A DNA stretch of 64,000 nt from Lachnospiraceae bacterium G11 (GTDB lineage: Bacteria; Bacillota; Clostridia; Lachnospirales; Lachnospiraceae). This document shows positions 55,119-64,000 of this stretch, one piece after another. The notes under the pieces were generated by a model that worked only from the letters and a program-made list of their open reading frames with translations, was not told where the DNA came from and did not search any database. The stretch covers positions 434,001-498,000 of the forward strand of contig FMWZ01000004.1 of the NCBI GenBank assembly GCA_900103495.1, written 5' to 3'. Every line of letters begins with the position of its first letter. The first letter of the stretch is position 1. The translations under genes were made by a program, and so were the position numbers.

Positions 55119-56452
55119 TTTTCCTCTCCTCTTTCCCTAATGATAAATTTCAAAGGTGTACCCTTAAATCCGAAGGTTTCCCTAATCTGATTCTCAATAT
55201 ATCTGGTATAAGAAAAATGCATTAATTCTTTATCGTTGACAAAAATTACAAAGGTGGGGGGCTTAACCGCAACCTGAGTAATATAGTAAAGGCGAAGTCT
55301 CTTACCCTTATCTGTGGGAGGCTGCTGCATTGCAACGGCTTCCGCCATGATCTCGTTAAGAACACCTGTGGCAACGCGCATCGCATGGTTCTCGCTGACA
55401 ACGTCTATTGTCTCGAAAAGCTTGCCCAGTCGCTGACCTGTCAGGGCAGAAATATAAATAATCTCTGCGTAAGGCATATAAGATAAGGTCATTCTTACCT
55501 TCTTGGTGAATTCATTCATGGTCTTGTCGGATTTCTCCACCGCATCCCACTTGTTGACAGCTATAATAACAGCCTTGCCTCTCTCATGGGCAATTCCCGC
55601 TATCTTGGCGTCCTGCTCTGTTACGCCCTCTGCCGCATCTATAACAAGAACAACCACGTCAGCCTTCTCAACCGCAGTAACGGTTCTGACTATCATGTAG
55701 TGTTCAAGTTCTTCCTTGATCTTGTTCTTTCTTCTAAGACCTGCAGTGTCAACGAACACATACTGTTTCTTATTGTAAGTAATCTCAGTATCAACGGCAT
55801 CCCTAGTGGTACCTGCGATATCCGAAACGATTAGTCTGTTCTCACCAAGAAGCTTATTGATGATTGAAGACTTGCCTACATTGGGCTTACCTACAATGGC
55901 AACCCTTATTCTGTCGTCCTCTTCATCCGTTCCGGAATCTTCAGGGAAATACTTGATTACCTCATCAAGCATATCTCCGATTCCCAAGCGGTTTACGGAA
56001 GAAATGGGGTGGGGATCGCCTATTCCCAGATTATAGAACTCATAAACGTCACACTCATACTTCTTGAAGTCGTCAACCTTGTTAACAACAAGAACAACGG
56101 GCTTCTTGGATCTTCTGAGCATATCCGCAACTTTTGAATCCGAATCGGTAAGACCCTGCTTAACGTCCACCATGAACATGATGACGTCAGCTGTGTCAAT
56201 GGCAATCTGTGCCTGCTCTCTCATCTGAGAAACTATTATATCTTTGGAATCGGGCTCAATTCCGCCCGTATCAATCAATGTAAAACGCGTATCAAGCCAC
56301 TCAACATCTGCATAGATTCTGTCCCTTGTTACACCGGGAGTATCCTGCACTATTGAAATTCGCTCCCCGGCAAGAACGTTGAAAAGTGTGCTCTTACCAA
56401 CATTGGGGCGACCCACAACGGCTACAACGGGTTTCGTCTTCTTTTTGGCCAT
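55115..56452 (-). CDS. der: Ribosome biogenesis GTPase Der (EngA)
   Basis: A 445-residue protein with two tandem GTPase domains and a C-terminal KH-like domain. The first domain has [13 protein letters not shown] and NKVD. The second has [13 protein letters not shown] and NKWD. It supports 50S subunit assembly. It lies 9 nt after the DUF512 gene; GAGG precedes the ATG by 6 nt. Confidence 0.97.
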   Translation of the reverse strand: MAKKKTKPVVAVVGRPNVGKSTLFNVLAGERISIVQDTPGVTRDRIYADVEWLDTRFTLIDTGGIEPDSKDIIVSQMREQAQIAIDTADVIMFMVDVKQGLTDSDSKVADMLRRSKKPVVLVVNKVDDFKKYECDVYEFYNLGIGDPHPISSVNRLGIGDMLDEVIKYFPEDSGTDEEDDRIRVAIVGKPNVGKSSIINKLLGENRLIVSDIAGTTRDAVDTEITYNKKQYVFVDTAGLRRKNKIKEELEHYMIVRTVTAVEKADVVVLVIDAAEGVTEQDAKIAGIAHERGKAVIIAVNKWDAVEKSDKTMNEFTKKVRMTLSYMPYAEIIYISALTGQRLGKLFETIDVVSENHAMRVATGVLNEIMAEAVAMQQPPTDKGKRLRLYYITQVAVKPPTFVIFVNDKELMHFSYTRYIENQIRETFGFKGTPLKFIIRERGEEK

Positions 56453-56461
56453 AAAAATCCT

Positions 56462-57796
56462 CTATTCTAAGCTTAAACCTGTAATTGCACTCACAAAATC
56501 GTATCCGCTTGATTTTACAATATCGGTCTTTACTTGTAAAGTTCTTTCAACCTCGGGAAGATGGATGTCATCAAGGAAAACATCCTCCCCGGAACGAAGT
56601 ACATTCTGGGGTAAAAACATAATATCTCCGAGGTCCTTTCCCTTTAACTGTGCCATAATGTCCTGGGCGGTCAAAAGCCCCGAAACAGTAATGAGTTCTC
56701 CGAAGAAATCATTTCTTATGGCATATACATCAGCCTTCAGTAAGGGCTCAATTTCCTCAAGTTTCTTGGCCATTCTTACTATGTAAGGATAAGCCAGCCT
56801 TCCTGTCACTATGGACACATGGCGGGGATTCTTAAGTTTTTGCCCGGAAGCAATAAGCTTATCAACAGCATCCGCAAACTCGGTCTGCTGAAGGCGAAGC
56901 ATTCCCACGCCGTTCTCCAGCTGCAGATATCCGTCATATCTTTCTTCCTCGGGAAGTTCTCTGTCCGCAAGAATATACCACTCATCGGAAGCATGAATAA
57001 AATGGGTTCCATGCTCGGCATATATCTTCTTCTGCCATTTCTCGATTATGTCAATGGTCTCTCCCGCCTCTTCCTTGTTGAAAGGTTCCAGATGATACAG
57101 GCCCTCTCGATGTCTTGAAAGACCGACGGGAACCACCGAAACGCTCTCCAGATAAGGCAGATATTTGGTCAGATCCCTTATGCTTCTGTCAAGCTCAGCC
57201 TTGTCATTGACGCCCTTGCAAAGAACTATCTGGCCGTTCATGACTATTCCGCCCTCATAGAGCTTATCAACCTTCTTTAGAGCCTCCCCGGCGAACCTGT
57301 TATGAAGCATCATGCAGCGAAGCTCCGGGTTGGTGGTCTGGAAAGATATGTTAATAGGGCCTAACCTGTAATCAATAATCCTTTGAATATCATGGTCGGA
57401 CATGTTGGTGAGGGTCACATAATTGCCTTGTAAAAACGACAGTCTCGAATCATCGTCCTTAAAGTACAAGGTCTCCCTCATTCCCTTTGGCATCTGGTCA
57501 ATGAAGCAGAAAATGCACTGGTTATGACAGGACCTGTAGTTATCCATCAATGCATTCTCAAACTCGATACCAAGATCCTCGTCAGGGTCCTTGTCTATCT
57601 CAAGAATCCACTGCTCACCTGATGGCTTCTCAATGAGGACTTCAAGGTAATCATCCTCGGTAAGATACTGATAATCAAATATATCTTCTATTTCTTTATT
57701 GTTAACGGAAAGGATGGCATCACCCACCTCAATTTCCATTTCTTCTGCTATTGAACCGGGTTTAATCCTGGCAACAACGTGTCTATTATCCTTCAA
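56462..57796 (-). CDS. DUF512 radical-SAM-like protein with PDZ domain
   Basis: A 444-residue protein. The N-terminal 70 residues form a PDZ-like domain (IKPGSIAEEMEIEVGDAILSVN). CHNQCIFC (near residue 91) is a CxxxCxxC radical SAM cluster motif. The C-terminal part is DUF512. The family is widespread in Clostridia, typically next to der and plsY as here; its reaction is unknown. It starts at a TTG with AGAGG 8 nt upstream and is the first gene of the 11-gene run. Confidence 0.92.
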   Translation of the reverse strand: MKDNRHVVARIKPGSIAEEMEIEVGDAILSVNNKEIEDIFDYQYLTEDDYLEVLIEKPSGEQWILEIDKDPDEDLGIEFENALMDNYRSCHNQCIFCFIDQMPKGMRETLYFKDDDSRLSFLQGNYVTLTNMSDHDIQRIIDYRLGPINISFQTTNPELRCMMLHNRFAGEALKKVDKLYEGGIVMNGQIVLCKGVNDKAELDRSIRDLTKYLPYLESVSVVPVGLSRHREGLYHLEPFNKEEAGETIDIIEKWQKKIYAEHGTHFIHASDEWYILADRELPEEERYDGYLQLENGVGMLRLQQTEFADAVDKLIASGQKLKNPRHVSIVTGRLAYPYIVRMAKKLEEIEPLLKADVYAIRNDFFGELITVSGLLTAQDIMAQLKGKDLGDIMFLPQNVLRSGEDVFLDDIHLPEVERTLQVKTDIVKSSGYDFVSAITGLSLE

Positions 57797-57832
57797 AATT
57801 TAAACCTCTTAAGAATTACGCATACACAATTA

Positions 57833-57860
57833 TTCTACCCCAAAACCCTTGACGTGTCAC
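57833..57860 (-). promoter_or_regulatory. Promoter of the DUF512-to-prsW run
   Basis: GTGACA (57855-57860), a 16-nt spacer and TAGAAT (57833-57838) on the minus strand. It overlaps the opposing prs promoter region. Confidence 0.6.
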
Positions 57861-57878
57861 TAATATAAATGGTAAAAC
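57849..57878 (+). promoter_or_regulatory. Promoter of prs
   Basis: TTGACG (57849-57854), an 18-nt spacer and TAAAAC (57873-57878). The -35 lies inside the spacer of the divergent promoter, so the two should compete for polymerase. Confidence 0.55.
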
Positions 57879-57880
57879 TT

Positions 57881-57896
57881 TAGTGTAATAACACTA
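57881..57896 (+). promoter_or_regulatory. Dyad in the prs leader
   Basis: TAGTGT-AATA-ACACTA is a perfect 6-bp inverted repeat at the expected transcription start of prs. It may be an operator or a small 5' hairpin; the ribosome site GAGG follows 5 nt later. Confidence 0.5.
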
Positions 57897-57912
57897 CAAA
57901 CGAGGTTTAAAA

Positions 57913-59106
57913 ATGGCAAATTTAGAGCAACTTGAAAAAGCTTTACCCTACGCTCCCATTAAGATTGTAGCGCTTGAATCCTCCAAATATCTTTCGGATG
58001 AAGTAAACGAGTATCTGGTAGGTTTCAGACATGACATTAAATCAAGAATAACCAAAGATCCTGCGTTCCACGGTTACATTGACGACGATTTCCTAACCAA
58101 ATTCGAAATTCCACGTTTCGGAAGCGGCGAAGCCAAATGTGTCTTCAACGAATCCATCAGAGGTAAGGATCTTTTTATAATTGTGGACGTAACAAACCAC
58201 AGCCTTACTTACAAGATGAACGGCTACATTAACCACATGTCTCCCGATGATCACTATCAGGACCTTAAGAGAGTCATTGCAGCCGCCAACGGTAAGGCCA
58301 AGAGAATAAACGTAATCATGCCCTTCCTCTATGAGGGCCGTCAGCATAAGCGCACCACCAGAGAATCCTTGGACTGTGCTTACATGCTTCAGGAATTACG
58401 GGATATGGGTGTTGACAACTTCATTACCTTCGATGCCCATGACCCCAGAGTTGCAAACGCAACACCCTTAAGCGGTTTCGATTCCTTTACACCGCCCTAT
58501 CAGTTCATCAGAGCCCTTTTAGGCAGCGAAGATGACTTAATAGTTGATAAAGATCATCTGGTTGTTATTTCCCCCGATGAAGGTGCCCTGGGACGTGCGA
58601 TTTACTTTGCAAACGTTCTTGGAGTAAACACCGGTATGTTCTACAAACGCCGCGACTACTCCACCATTGTTAATGGCAAAAACCCCATTGTTGCTCATGA
58701 GTTCCTTGGGGACGAAATTGACGGCAAGGATGTAATTATTATCGATGACATGATTTCCTCAGGAGATTCCATGCTTGATACCGCAAGGCAGCTTAAGGAA
58801 ATGAATGCAAAGCGCGTATTCATCTGCTGTACCTTCGGATTGTTTACAAACGGTCTTGATGCCTTTGACAAGGCTTATGAGAAGTGCTACTTCGATAAGG
58901 TTATTACTACTAACCTTAATTACAGAATTCCCGAGCTTCTTGAAAAGCCCTACTATGCCGAGGCAAACATGTCCAAGTTCCTTGCATCAATTATTGACTT
59001 CATGAACCACGACATATCTCTTGCCAATGTTCATGAGCCTACCGAGAAGATCAAGGAGTACTTAACTGAGTACAACAACCGTATCGGCGAAGAATTTTTA
59101 CAGTAA
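57913..59106 (+). CDS. prs: Ribose-phosphate pyrophosphokinase, long divergent form
   Basis: A 397-residue PRPP synthetase; the usual form is about 315. It makes PRPP from ribose-5-phosphate and ATP for nucleotide, His and Trp synthesis. The PRPP-binding loop VIIIDDMISSGDSM lies near residue 275, and the catalytic loop reads LYEGRQHKRTTRES in place of the usual YARQDRK form. FDAHDPRVAN corresponds to the His-containing site. The extra length is an N-terminal extension and C-terminal helices. GAGG lies 7 nt before the ATG. A second, standard prs elsewhere in the genome is possible. Confidence 0.9.
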   Translation: MANLEQLEKALPYAPIKIVALESSKYLSDEVNEYLVGFRHDIKSRITKDPAFHGYIDDDFLTKFEIPRFGSGEAKCVFNESIRGKDLFIIVDVTNHSLTYKMNGYINHMSPDDHYQDLKRVIAAANGKAKRINVIMPFLYEGRQHKRTTRESLDCAYMLQELRDMGVDNFITFDAHDPRVANATPLSGFDSFTPPYQFIRALLGSEDDLIVDKDHLVVISPDEGALGRAIYFANVLGVNTGMFYKRRDYSTIVNGKNPIVAHEFLGDEIDGKDVIIIDDMISSGDSMLDTARQLKEMNAKRVFICCTFGLFTNGLDAFDKAYEKCYFDKVITTNLNYRIPELLEKPYYAEANMSKFLASIIDFMNHDISLANVHEPTEKIKEYLTEYNNRIGEEFLQ

Positions 59107-59126
59107 ATCAATAATTTCTTAATGCG

Positions 59127-59153
59127 AAAGGCGTCCGCAATGCGGACGCCTTT
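59127..59153 (+). terminator. Hairpin after prs
   Basis: A perfect 12-bp GC-rich stem AAAGGCGTCCGC (59127-59138 with 59142-59153) and 3-nt loop. It is followed only by CTTAG, so the U-tract is poor. It lies between the converging prs and kinase genes and may serve both. Confidence 0.7.
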
Positions 59154-59187
59154 CTTAGGTGACACACTATTTATTCTATGAAGGATT

Positions 59188-61797
59188 TTATTCCTTCGAA
59201 GCCGGCATAGCCACGGTAACCTTAAACAGGTCACCATCCAGGTAAATGTTGAATTTACCGTTCTGTCCTTCTGTAAGGCTCTTGGCAATTGAAAGCCCAA
59301 GGCCGCTTCCTTCCGAACTTCTGGAAACGTCTCCTCTTATGAACCTTTCAGTAAGCTCATTTGCATTAATGTTTAATGCCTGAGCGGATATATTCTTAAT
59401 TGAAACCCAGGTGTACAGCACCTTGGCAATTTCCTCAGTCTTCAGATTTATATAAATCCTGGTCTGAGGCATAGCGTATTTGCATACGTTGTTTAAAAGG
59501 TTCTCAATAATTCTCCACATGTGTCTGCTGTCCGCAACAACTATAGGATTGTCGCAATCCAGTTCAGCCACGACATTGAGGCCCTTCTCCTCAAATTTAT
59601 CACTGAATTCCGCCACAGCCTGATTAATAAGCTCGGGGAAATTGATGTTTTTCATCTCATAAACAACGTTGCCGGATGAAATCTTGCTGGCCTCCACAAG
59701 GTCAACGGTAAGATGTTTAAGTCTCTGGCTCTTCTCATCAAGAACCTTGATATAGCCTTTAACCTTTTCATCCTGGATATTCTCTCGCTTAAGAAGATCC
59801 ACGTAATTAATTATGGAAGTTAAAGGAGTCTTAATATCATGTGAAACATTGGTAATAAGATCTGCCTTCATCTTCTCATCCTTCATACTGGTCTCAACAG
59901 CTGCATGAATACCGTCTCCGATATGGTTGGCAGCTTCGGCAAGAGCCACGTTGGTCCCGTGCATATAGGAAGGATTAATCTTAAAATTGGTCTCTCCGTT
60001 TCTTATACGGTCGATTCCCGCTATGATTTCAAATCTCTCTTTTCTGCATTTAACATGGAAAAGACCTATTGCTATATCAATAACAGTCATCAAAACTATA
60101 ATCAAAAATCCGACTATTTCTTCACTGTAGTCCATGAACAGAGCTGCGAAGACAACAGCGACAAAATTCACAATCAGAAACAGAATATAGGAAAGTATAA
60201 TCATTAAACTTCCCGGGTGATGTCCGCTGGCCTTCTCGAATCCGCCCACCACTTTTTTGCCGAGTATGGCAACCAGTGAATTGCTAAGCAATGTGCCTGC
60301 TTTGCATCTTCTGATAAGACTTAAGAAAACCACGCCAAGCATACATGCCAGCACAAAGAAGCAGACTCCAAACACAGGCAATGTATAAGCTCCAAGGGAA
60401 TTCATAATTGTTTCAATATAATTAAAGTCGTAAGTAAACGCAGCCGCTATCAGGTAAAGTAGGAATGAAAGAAGTGCGCATATTCCAAGGAATATTTCCA
60501 AAGGAATATCGTCGGCTCCGTTAAGTTCCAGAACCGTTTCTCCCTCTTCCGTCTTAACCCATCCGGTCTTAACCGCAAGATAAATCATCAATCCCGCAAA
60601 GAACGCCAGACATACAATACTTCCTATAGCACATGCTGCTGTGGGTAATGCTTTTGAGTTAAATTTTTTTCTTGCAGCAAAGTACTCATCTTCAACGGAA
60701 TAGTTCTTGTCAATACCTATCCAGATTTTGGAATCATCGGGATAAGCATATTCAATGTCATGGCTTATAAGGATTGCTCTGATATCCTCATTCCTTATGC
60801 CTGTATTGGTCTGAACAATCAAATCGTTGGGAGAATAATACATATACTTGCTGCTGTTATCCTCAAAGTACTTGTCCAGATCACGTTCTTTTAATTTATC
60901 CGCATCTTCAATATTGGTATGGTATACCTTCTTTCCGTCGCTGTCAGTCATTCTGACGCAGTACAAAACGTTGGTATTTCCCTCAAAGTAAAGAGGGCCA
61001 AGCCACTGATACTGGATATAGTTGGTATAAACATTATTAATGGTCTTATTAAGATCATCTATAAGGGTATAGTAATCAGCCCAATTGTTAACCAGCTGGT
61101 CAATATTCTTTCCGTCTATTGTGCGGTATTTATTCTTAAGAATATTGGTATGTCCATAATAGTTGCCCATGCCGTCTTCGGTAACATCAAATATCTTGTC
61201 ACTTTCAAGGGCATAGTTTACCGGCTGAAGCATCCAGGTGTCAGGAATATAGTTTCCCATCTTATCCTTAAGATGAGCATATTCCGGAATCTGAACATTC
61301 ATGTCAAGGTTCTCGGCTGATACGCCGTAATTATATATGCTTACATAAGCATCTTCATAATCTACGCCCGCATTGGCCCATTTCAGTAAATCTTCAAGGT
61401 AGAATACAGCGGTTATATCATTGTTTCCCGCCATATCTCTTCTGTGAGCATAGTTGGTAATATCGACTTGTTTCTTACCGCTGAACAAGCCTTTTTCCTC
61501 AAACTGATGTTTAATAACCGAAAGGTATATTACGTCATCCATGGACTTGTTGAAGAGGTTGTCAAAAACGTTTGAATCTTCAAACACCTCATCTGAGGCA
61601 AATATATCCTCATGAACCGTGAAGCCATAGTATGAATCGCCGGCCTGATACGTTGTCTGATTCTGTGTAATAAGCATCAGCAAAACGGAAAAAGCCAACA
61701 ACAACTGAGCGATTAAGAATATAACTACTTTCTTAAACTTAGATATGGGTTTTCTTCTATGCAATACAGCTTTTTTAGTATTGTCTTTTTTGCCCAT
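59188..61797 (-). CDS. Membrane sensor histidine kinase, multi-helix
   Basis: An 869-residue kinase. A first membrane helix (near 20-42) is followed by an extracellular region of about 340 residues, then six or so further helices (about 390-590). The HisKA domain has NVSHDIKTPLT with the phosphorylated His near residue 653, and the ATPase domain has GSGLGLSIAKSL near the C-terminus. The large external domain plus a multi-helix core is unusual compared with two-helix kinases. The ATG at 61797 has AAAGGA 5 nt upstream. It lies 22 nt after its response regulator gene. The signal is unknown. Confidence 0.92.
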   Translation of the reverse strand: MGKKDNTKKAVLHRRKPISKFKKVVIFLIAQLLLAFSVLLMLITQNQTTYQAGDSYYGFTVHEDIFASDEVFEDSNVFDNLFNKSMDDVIYLSVIKHQFEEKGLFSGKKQVDITNYAHRRDMAGNNDITAVFYLEDLLKWANAGVDYEDAYVSIYNYGVSAENLDMNVQIPEYAHLKDKMGNYIPDTWMLQPVNYALESDKIFDVTEDGMGNYYGHTNILKNKYRTIDGKNIDQLVNNWADYYTLIDDLNKTINNVYTNYIQYQWLGPLYFEGNTNVLYCVRMTDSDGKKVYHTNIEDADKLKERDLDKYFEDNSSKYMYYSPNDLIVQTNTGIRNEDIRAILISHDIEYAYPDDSKIWIGIDKNYSVEDEYFAARKKFNSKALPTAACAIGSIVCLAFFAGLMIYLAVKTGWVKTEEGETVLELNGADDIPLEIFLGICALLSFLLYLIAAAFTYDFNYIETIMNSLGAYTLPVFGVCFFVLACMLGVVFLSLIRRCKAGTLLSNSLVAILGKKVVGGFEKASGHHPGSLMIILSYILFLIVNFVAVVFAALFMDYSEEIVGFLIIVLMTVIDIAIGLFHVKCRKERFEIIAGIDRIRNGETNFKINPSYMHGTNVALAEAANHIGDGIHAAVETSMKDEKMKADLITNVSHDIKTPLTSIINYVDLLKRENIQDEKVKGYIKVLDEKSQRLKHLTVDLVEASKISSGNVVYEMKNINFPELINQAVAEFSDKFEEKGLNVVAELDCDNPIVVADSRHMWRIIENLLNNVCKYAMPQTRIYINLKTEEIAKVLYTWVSIKNISAQALNINANELTERFIRGDVSRSSEGSGLGLSIAKSLTEGQNGKFNIYLDGDLFKVTVAMPASKE

Positions 61798-61819
61798 GGC
61801 ATTCCTTTCCGGCAGGCTA

Positions 61820-62515
61820 TTATTGTTTTTCAATCTTATAGCCAACGCCCCAAACTACTTTTAAATATCTGGGTTCTTTGGGGTTAATCTCTATCTTCTC
61901 TCTTATATGACGAATATGCACCGCTACGGTATTGTCTGCACCGATAGCTTCTTCGTTCCATATATTTTCATAGATTTGCTCGATAGAGAAAACCTTACCC
62001 TGGTTCTTAACTAACAAAAGAAGTATGTTGTACTCGATAGGCGTAAGCTTGATAATGTCACCGTCAACGGTCACCTCTTTGGTTTCGTCGTTGATGACTA
62101 GTCCTCCTGCACTGAAAAGTGAGTTGTTGGTTACATTTAAGCTTCCCAATGTTGTAAATCTTCTGATATTGGATTTAACCCTTGCAATAAGTTCAAGCGG
62201 GCTGAAGGGCTTTGTAATGTAATCATCCGCACCGATGTTAAGTCCCAAAACCTTATCTGAGTCTTCAGATTTCGCAGATAAGAAAATAATGGGTACTGTG
62301 GAGAATTCTCTGATTTTGAGTGCCGCATGTATTCCGTCAAGTCTGGGCATCATAATATCGAGAATAACCATTCGGATATCTTCGTTGTCCTTCAAAGCAT
62401 CCAAAGCTTCCATTCCGTCGTAGGCTTTAACAATTTCAAAGCCTTCCTGTTGCAAATAAATCTCAATTGCTTCAACTATTTCTTTGTCATCATCACAAAC
62501 AAGAATCTTGTCCAT
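61820..62515 (-). CDS. OmpR-family response regulator
   Basis: A 231-residue regulator. The receiver domain has the acidic pocket DDD (8-10), phospho-acceptor Asp53 in ILDIMMPRLDG and Lys in LSAKSED. The C-terminal winged helix (LTPIEYNILLLLVKNQGKVFSIEQIYENIW) binds DNA. I chose the ATG at 62515, with GAGGG 5 nt upstream; a 22-codon longer frame lacks such a site. It is the partner of the downstream kinase. Confidence 0.95.
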   Translation of the reverse strand: MDKILVCDDDKEIVEAIEIYLQQEGFEIVKAYDGMEALDALKDNEDIRMVILDIMMPRLDGIHAALKIREFSTVPIIFLSAKSEDSDKVLGLNIGADDYITKPFSPLELIARVKSNIRRFTTLGSLNVTNNSLFSAGGLVINDETKEVTVDGDIIKLTPIEYNILLLLVKNQGKVFSIEQIYENIWNEEAIGADNTVAVHIRHIREKIEINPKEPRYLKVVWGVGYKIEKQ

Positions 62516-62536
62516 TTTTCCCTCTTTCCTAATAAA

Positions 62537-62581
62537 GAACATTGAGTGTTCTCTATTATAAAAACATATGATTTTTAACAA
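62537..62581 (-). promoter_or_regulatory. Promoter and dyad upstream of the response regulator
   Basis: TATAAT (62555-62560) with a possible TTGTTA at 62576-62581 (15-nt spacer) on the minus strand. Just downstream, AGAACA-CTCA-TGTTCT-like arms (GAACA at 62537-62541, TGTTC at 62547-62551) form a dyad that could be an autoregulatory site. Confidence 0.5.
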
Positions 62582-62608
62582 CAGATTACGAAAATACTTA
62601 AGAAATTC

Positions 62609-64000
62609 TTAAACCACCCAAATACGGCCTTCGTAGGCTTTAAGCACCTCCGCATAGGGCTCTTCGTAGTTGGAATACATCAGTCTTCCGTCAGGTACAT
62701 CAAGAGCCGGAATCTCACCGGTTGTAAGGTTGCAGTCAATTACATAGGAAGTATCCTTGTCAAATCTCGCATAGGTATATCTGCCCTTATCTCCCATCAA
62801 CAGCTCATAATCTCCGTATACAAGCAAGGGATTCTCTTTCCTGATTCTGATTAATTCCTTGTAGGCCTCAGTCATGGTGGGGTCAATTACCTGAACCCCG
62901 GGCTTCCAGGGCAGCATCATCCTTGTATGCTCTCTGGTTCCTGAAACTATAATCTTAAAGGCTTCCTCGGGAGTCTTGCCCATATCCAGAAGCTCTTTGT
63001 AATAGTTTTTGGCCTCCACATCCGTTATCTGATCCATGGATTTAAAGGGATAATTGGTCAAACCCATCTCATCTCCCTGGAACACAAAGGGCGTGCCCTT
63101 GACAGTAAACTGAAGCACCGCCAGCATGGAACCAAGATAAAAGCGTCTTCTGGGATCGGTGTCGATTTTGCTTATCATCCTTGGATTGTCATGGTTGTTG
63201 TAAAAGAAGGCCTGCCAGCAGTTATTTCCGTAGTTGACCGTCCAGTTATCCAGGTATTTTTTGAGATAATCAAGATCGTATTTATAGTCTTCAAACTTGG
63301 TATGCCCCGGAGTTTCAAGATGGTCGAAGGAAAAGATCATATCAAGTTCTTTCCTTTCCTCTCCCGTAACTTTTCTCGCCATGTTGAGACCGATTCCGGG
63401 AGTTTCGCCCACACTGAAGGCCTCAAAGGGATCAAAGGCATCCTTTCTGATTTCCTTAAGGTAGTCGTGAAGCTTGGGACCATAGAAATAATGCTCAACT
63501 CCGGTGAATCCCATTAACTCTCCTATGGCTTTATCGCCTTCGGGAAGTCCCTCATCCTTTGAAATGTAATTGATGACATCCATCCTGAAGCCGTCAACGC
63601 CCTTAGACAGCCAGAATTTGATCATGTCAATTACATCCTTTCTCATCTCCTCGCATTCCCAGTTGAGATCCATCTGTTTTTTGGAGAAAAGATGAAGTGC
63701 CCAGACCTTCTGCTCATCATAATAATTCCAGGCGCTTCCCGAGAAAAATGACTTCCAGTTATTGGGAGGTGTGTCCTTGTCTCCCTCTCTAAACAGATAA
63801 TACTTTCTGTAGGGGCTGTCGGGATTCTTTAATGCCTCTTGAAACCAGGGATGTTCATCGGAAGTATGATTCACCACCAGATCCATGATTAATCTCATGC
63901 CTCTGTCGTGAATTCCCTTAAGGAGTTCATCAAAGTCCTCCATGGTTCCAAATTCCGTCATTATCTTCCTGTAATCTCTGATATCATAGCCGTTGTCATC
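62609..64000 (-). CDS. Alpha-glucosidase / oligo-1,6-glucosidase (GH13), N-terminus cut
   Basis: The window edge removes the N-terminus; 463 residues are visible from DDNGYDIRDYRKI. The barrel carries MDLVVNHTSDEHPWF (region I), GFRMDVINYISK with the nucleophile Asp, FSVGETPG with the acid/base Glu, and NNHDNPRM with the third Asp. These features match GH13_31 exo-enzymes that hydrolyse isomaltose or related oligosaccharides (oligo-1,6-glucosidase, dextran glucosidase, trehalose-6-phosphate hydrolase). The exact substrate cannot be fixed. There is no signal peptide to judge. Confidence 0.92.
   Translation of the reverse strand, partial: DDNGYDIRDYRKIMTEFGTMEDFDELLKGIHDRGMRLIMDLVVNHTSDEHPWFQEALKNPDSPYRKYYLFREGDKDTPPNNWKSFFSGSAWNYYDEQKVWALHLFSKKQMDLNWECEEMRKDVIDMIKFWLSKGVDGFRMDVINYISKDEGLPEGDKAIGELMGFTGVEHYFYGPKLHDYLKEIRKDAFDPFEAFSVGETPGIGLNMARKVTGEERKELDMIFSFDHLETPGHTKFEDYKYDLDYLKKYLDNWTVNYGNNCWQAFFYNNHDNPRMISKIDTDPRRRFYLGSMLAVLQFTVKGTPFVFQGDEMGLTNYPFKSMDQITDVEAKNYYKELLDMGKTPEEAFKIIVSGTREHTRMMLPWKPGVQVIDPTMTEAYKELIRIRKENPLLVYGDYELLMGDKGRYTYARFDKDTSYVIDCNLTTGEIPALDVPDGRLMYSNYEEPYAEVLKAYEGRIWVV

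Noticed and set aside
62516-62581. 22-codon N-terminal extension of the response regulator
   Set aside because: Receiver domains begin close to MDKILVCDDD, where GAGGG precedes the ATG; the extension would cover the promoter.

Overview
The window reads as chromosomal DNA of a low-to-mid GC Firmicute, most likely a Lachnospiraceae-type Clostridia (Butyrivibrio/Roseburia/Lachnospira-like). The basis is gene content: T-box leaders before leuS and pheST, a Pot polyamine operon headed by an XRE-cupin regulator, a group B-like monomeric [FeFe] hydrogenase, DUF6273, DUF1292, DUF5662 and DUF512 proteins, GlgX/GH13 storage-carbohydrate enzymes, and strong AGGAGG ribosome binding sites. This assignment is an inference; there is no 16S or other marker in the window. 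No tRNA, rRNA, CRISPR array, transposase, prophage or integrase was found. Coding density is high and most genes lie on the minus strand.

Layout. 1-2.5 kb: 3'-truncated leuS with a complete T-box leader and promoter. 2.5-7 kb: a membrane chemoreceptor and a divergent EF-G-like GTPase. 7-12.2 kb: a minus-strand run pgl-like, vanY-like, tgt, lipoprotein, ogg. 12.3-16.6 kb: plus-strand potR-potA-potB-potC-potD. 16.6-21.9 kb: aldehyde dehydrogenase, DUF5662, a GH13 protein that has lost its catalytic residues, and a MATE transporter. 21.9-26.9 kb: small accessory genes, including a TetR/hydrolase unit and a macrodomain remnant. 27-30.5 kb: a PD-(D/E)XK-like protein and an SF1 helicase separated by a 706-bp repeat-filled spacer. 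30.4-40.2 kb: gltX, hydrogenase, PilZ, queA, an M18 aminopeptidase, and pheST with its T-box. 40.2-43.1 kb: CPBP protease, LytTR, DUF3021 and lipase. 43.3-47.7 kb: intact glgX, paired hairpins, and a secreted DUF6273-LysM protein with a small membrane neighbour. 47.8-57.8 kb: an uninterrupted 11-gene minus-strand run (DUF512, der, plsY, moxR, VWA, tyrS, punA, cdd, ECF sigma, polytopic membrane protein, PrsW) ending in one terminator. 57.9-64 kb: prs, a two-component system, and an edge-truncated GH13 glucosidase.

The genes cover translation (leuS, pheST, gltX, tyrS, tgt, queA, EF-G-like), nucleotide metabolism (prs, punA, cdd), polyamine uptake, envelope homeostasis and alpha-glucan metabolism. 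Many annotated starts are TTG or GTG extensions in a naive reading; I moved them wherever a Shine-Dalgarno sequence decides the start.

The most unusual items are: (1) a full-length debranching-enzyme homologue with every GH13 catalytic position substituted, in the same window as an intact GlgX; (2) an ECF sigma/polytopic membrane protein/PrsW cassette embedded at the end of a housekeeping operon; (3) a cluster of ACTAA/TTAGT inverted repeats plus a 64-bp tandem array between a nuclease-fold gene and a helicase gene; (4) two genes without ribosome binding sites whose TATAAT lies exactly 6 nt before the ATG; and (5) a macrodomain fragment fused to the end of a hydrolase gene by a stop-start overlap.
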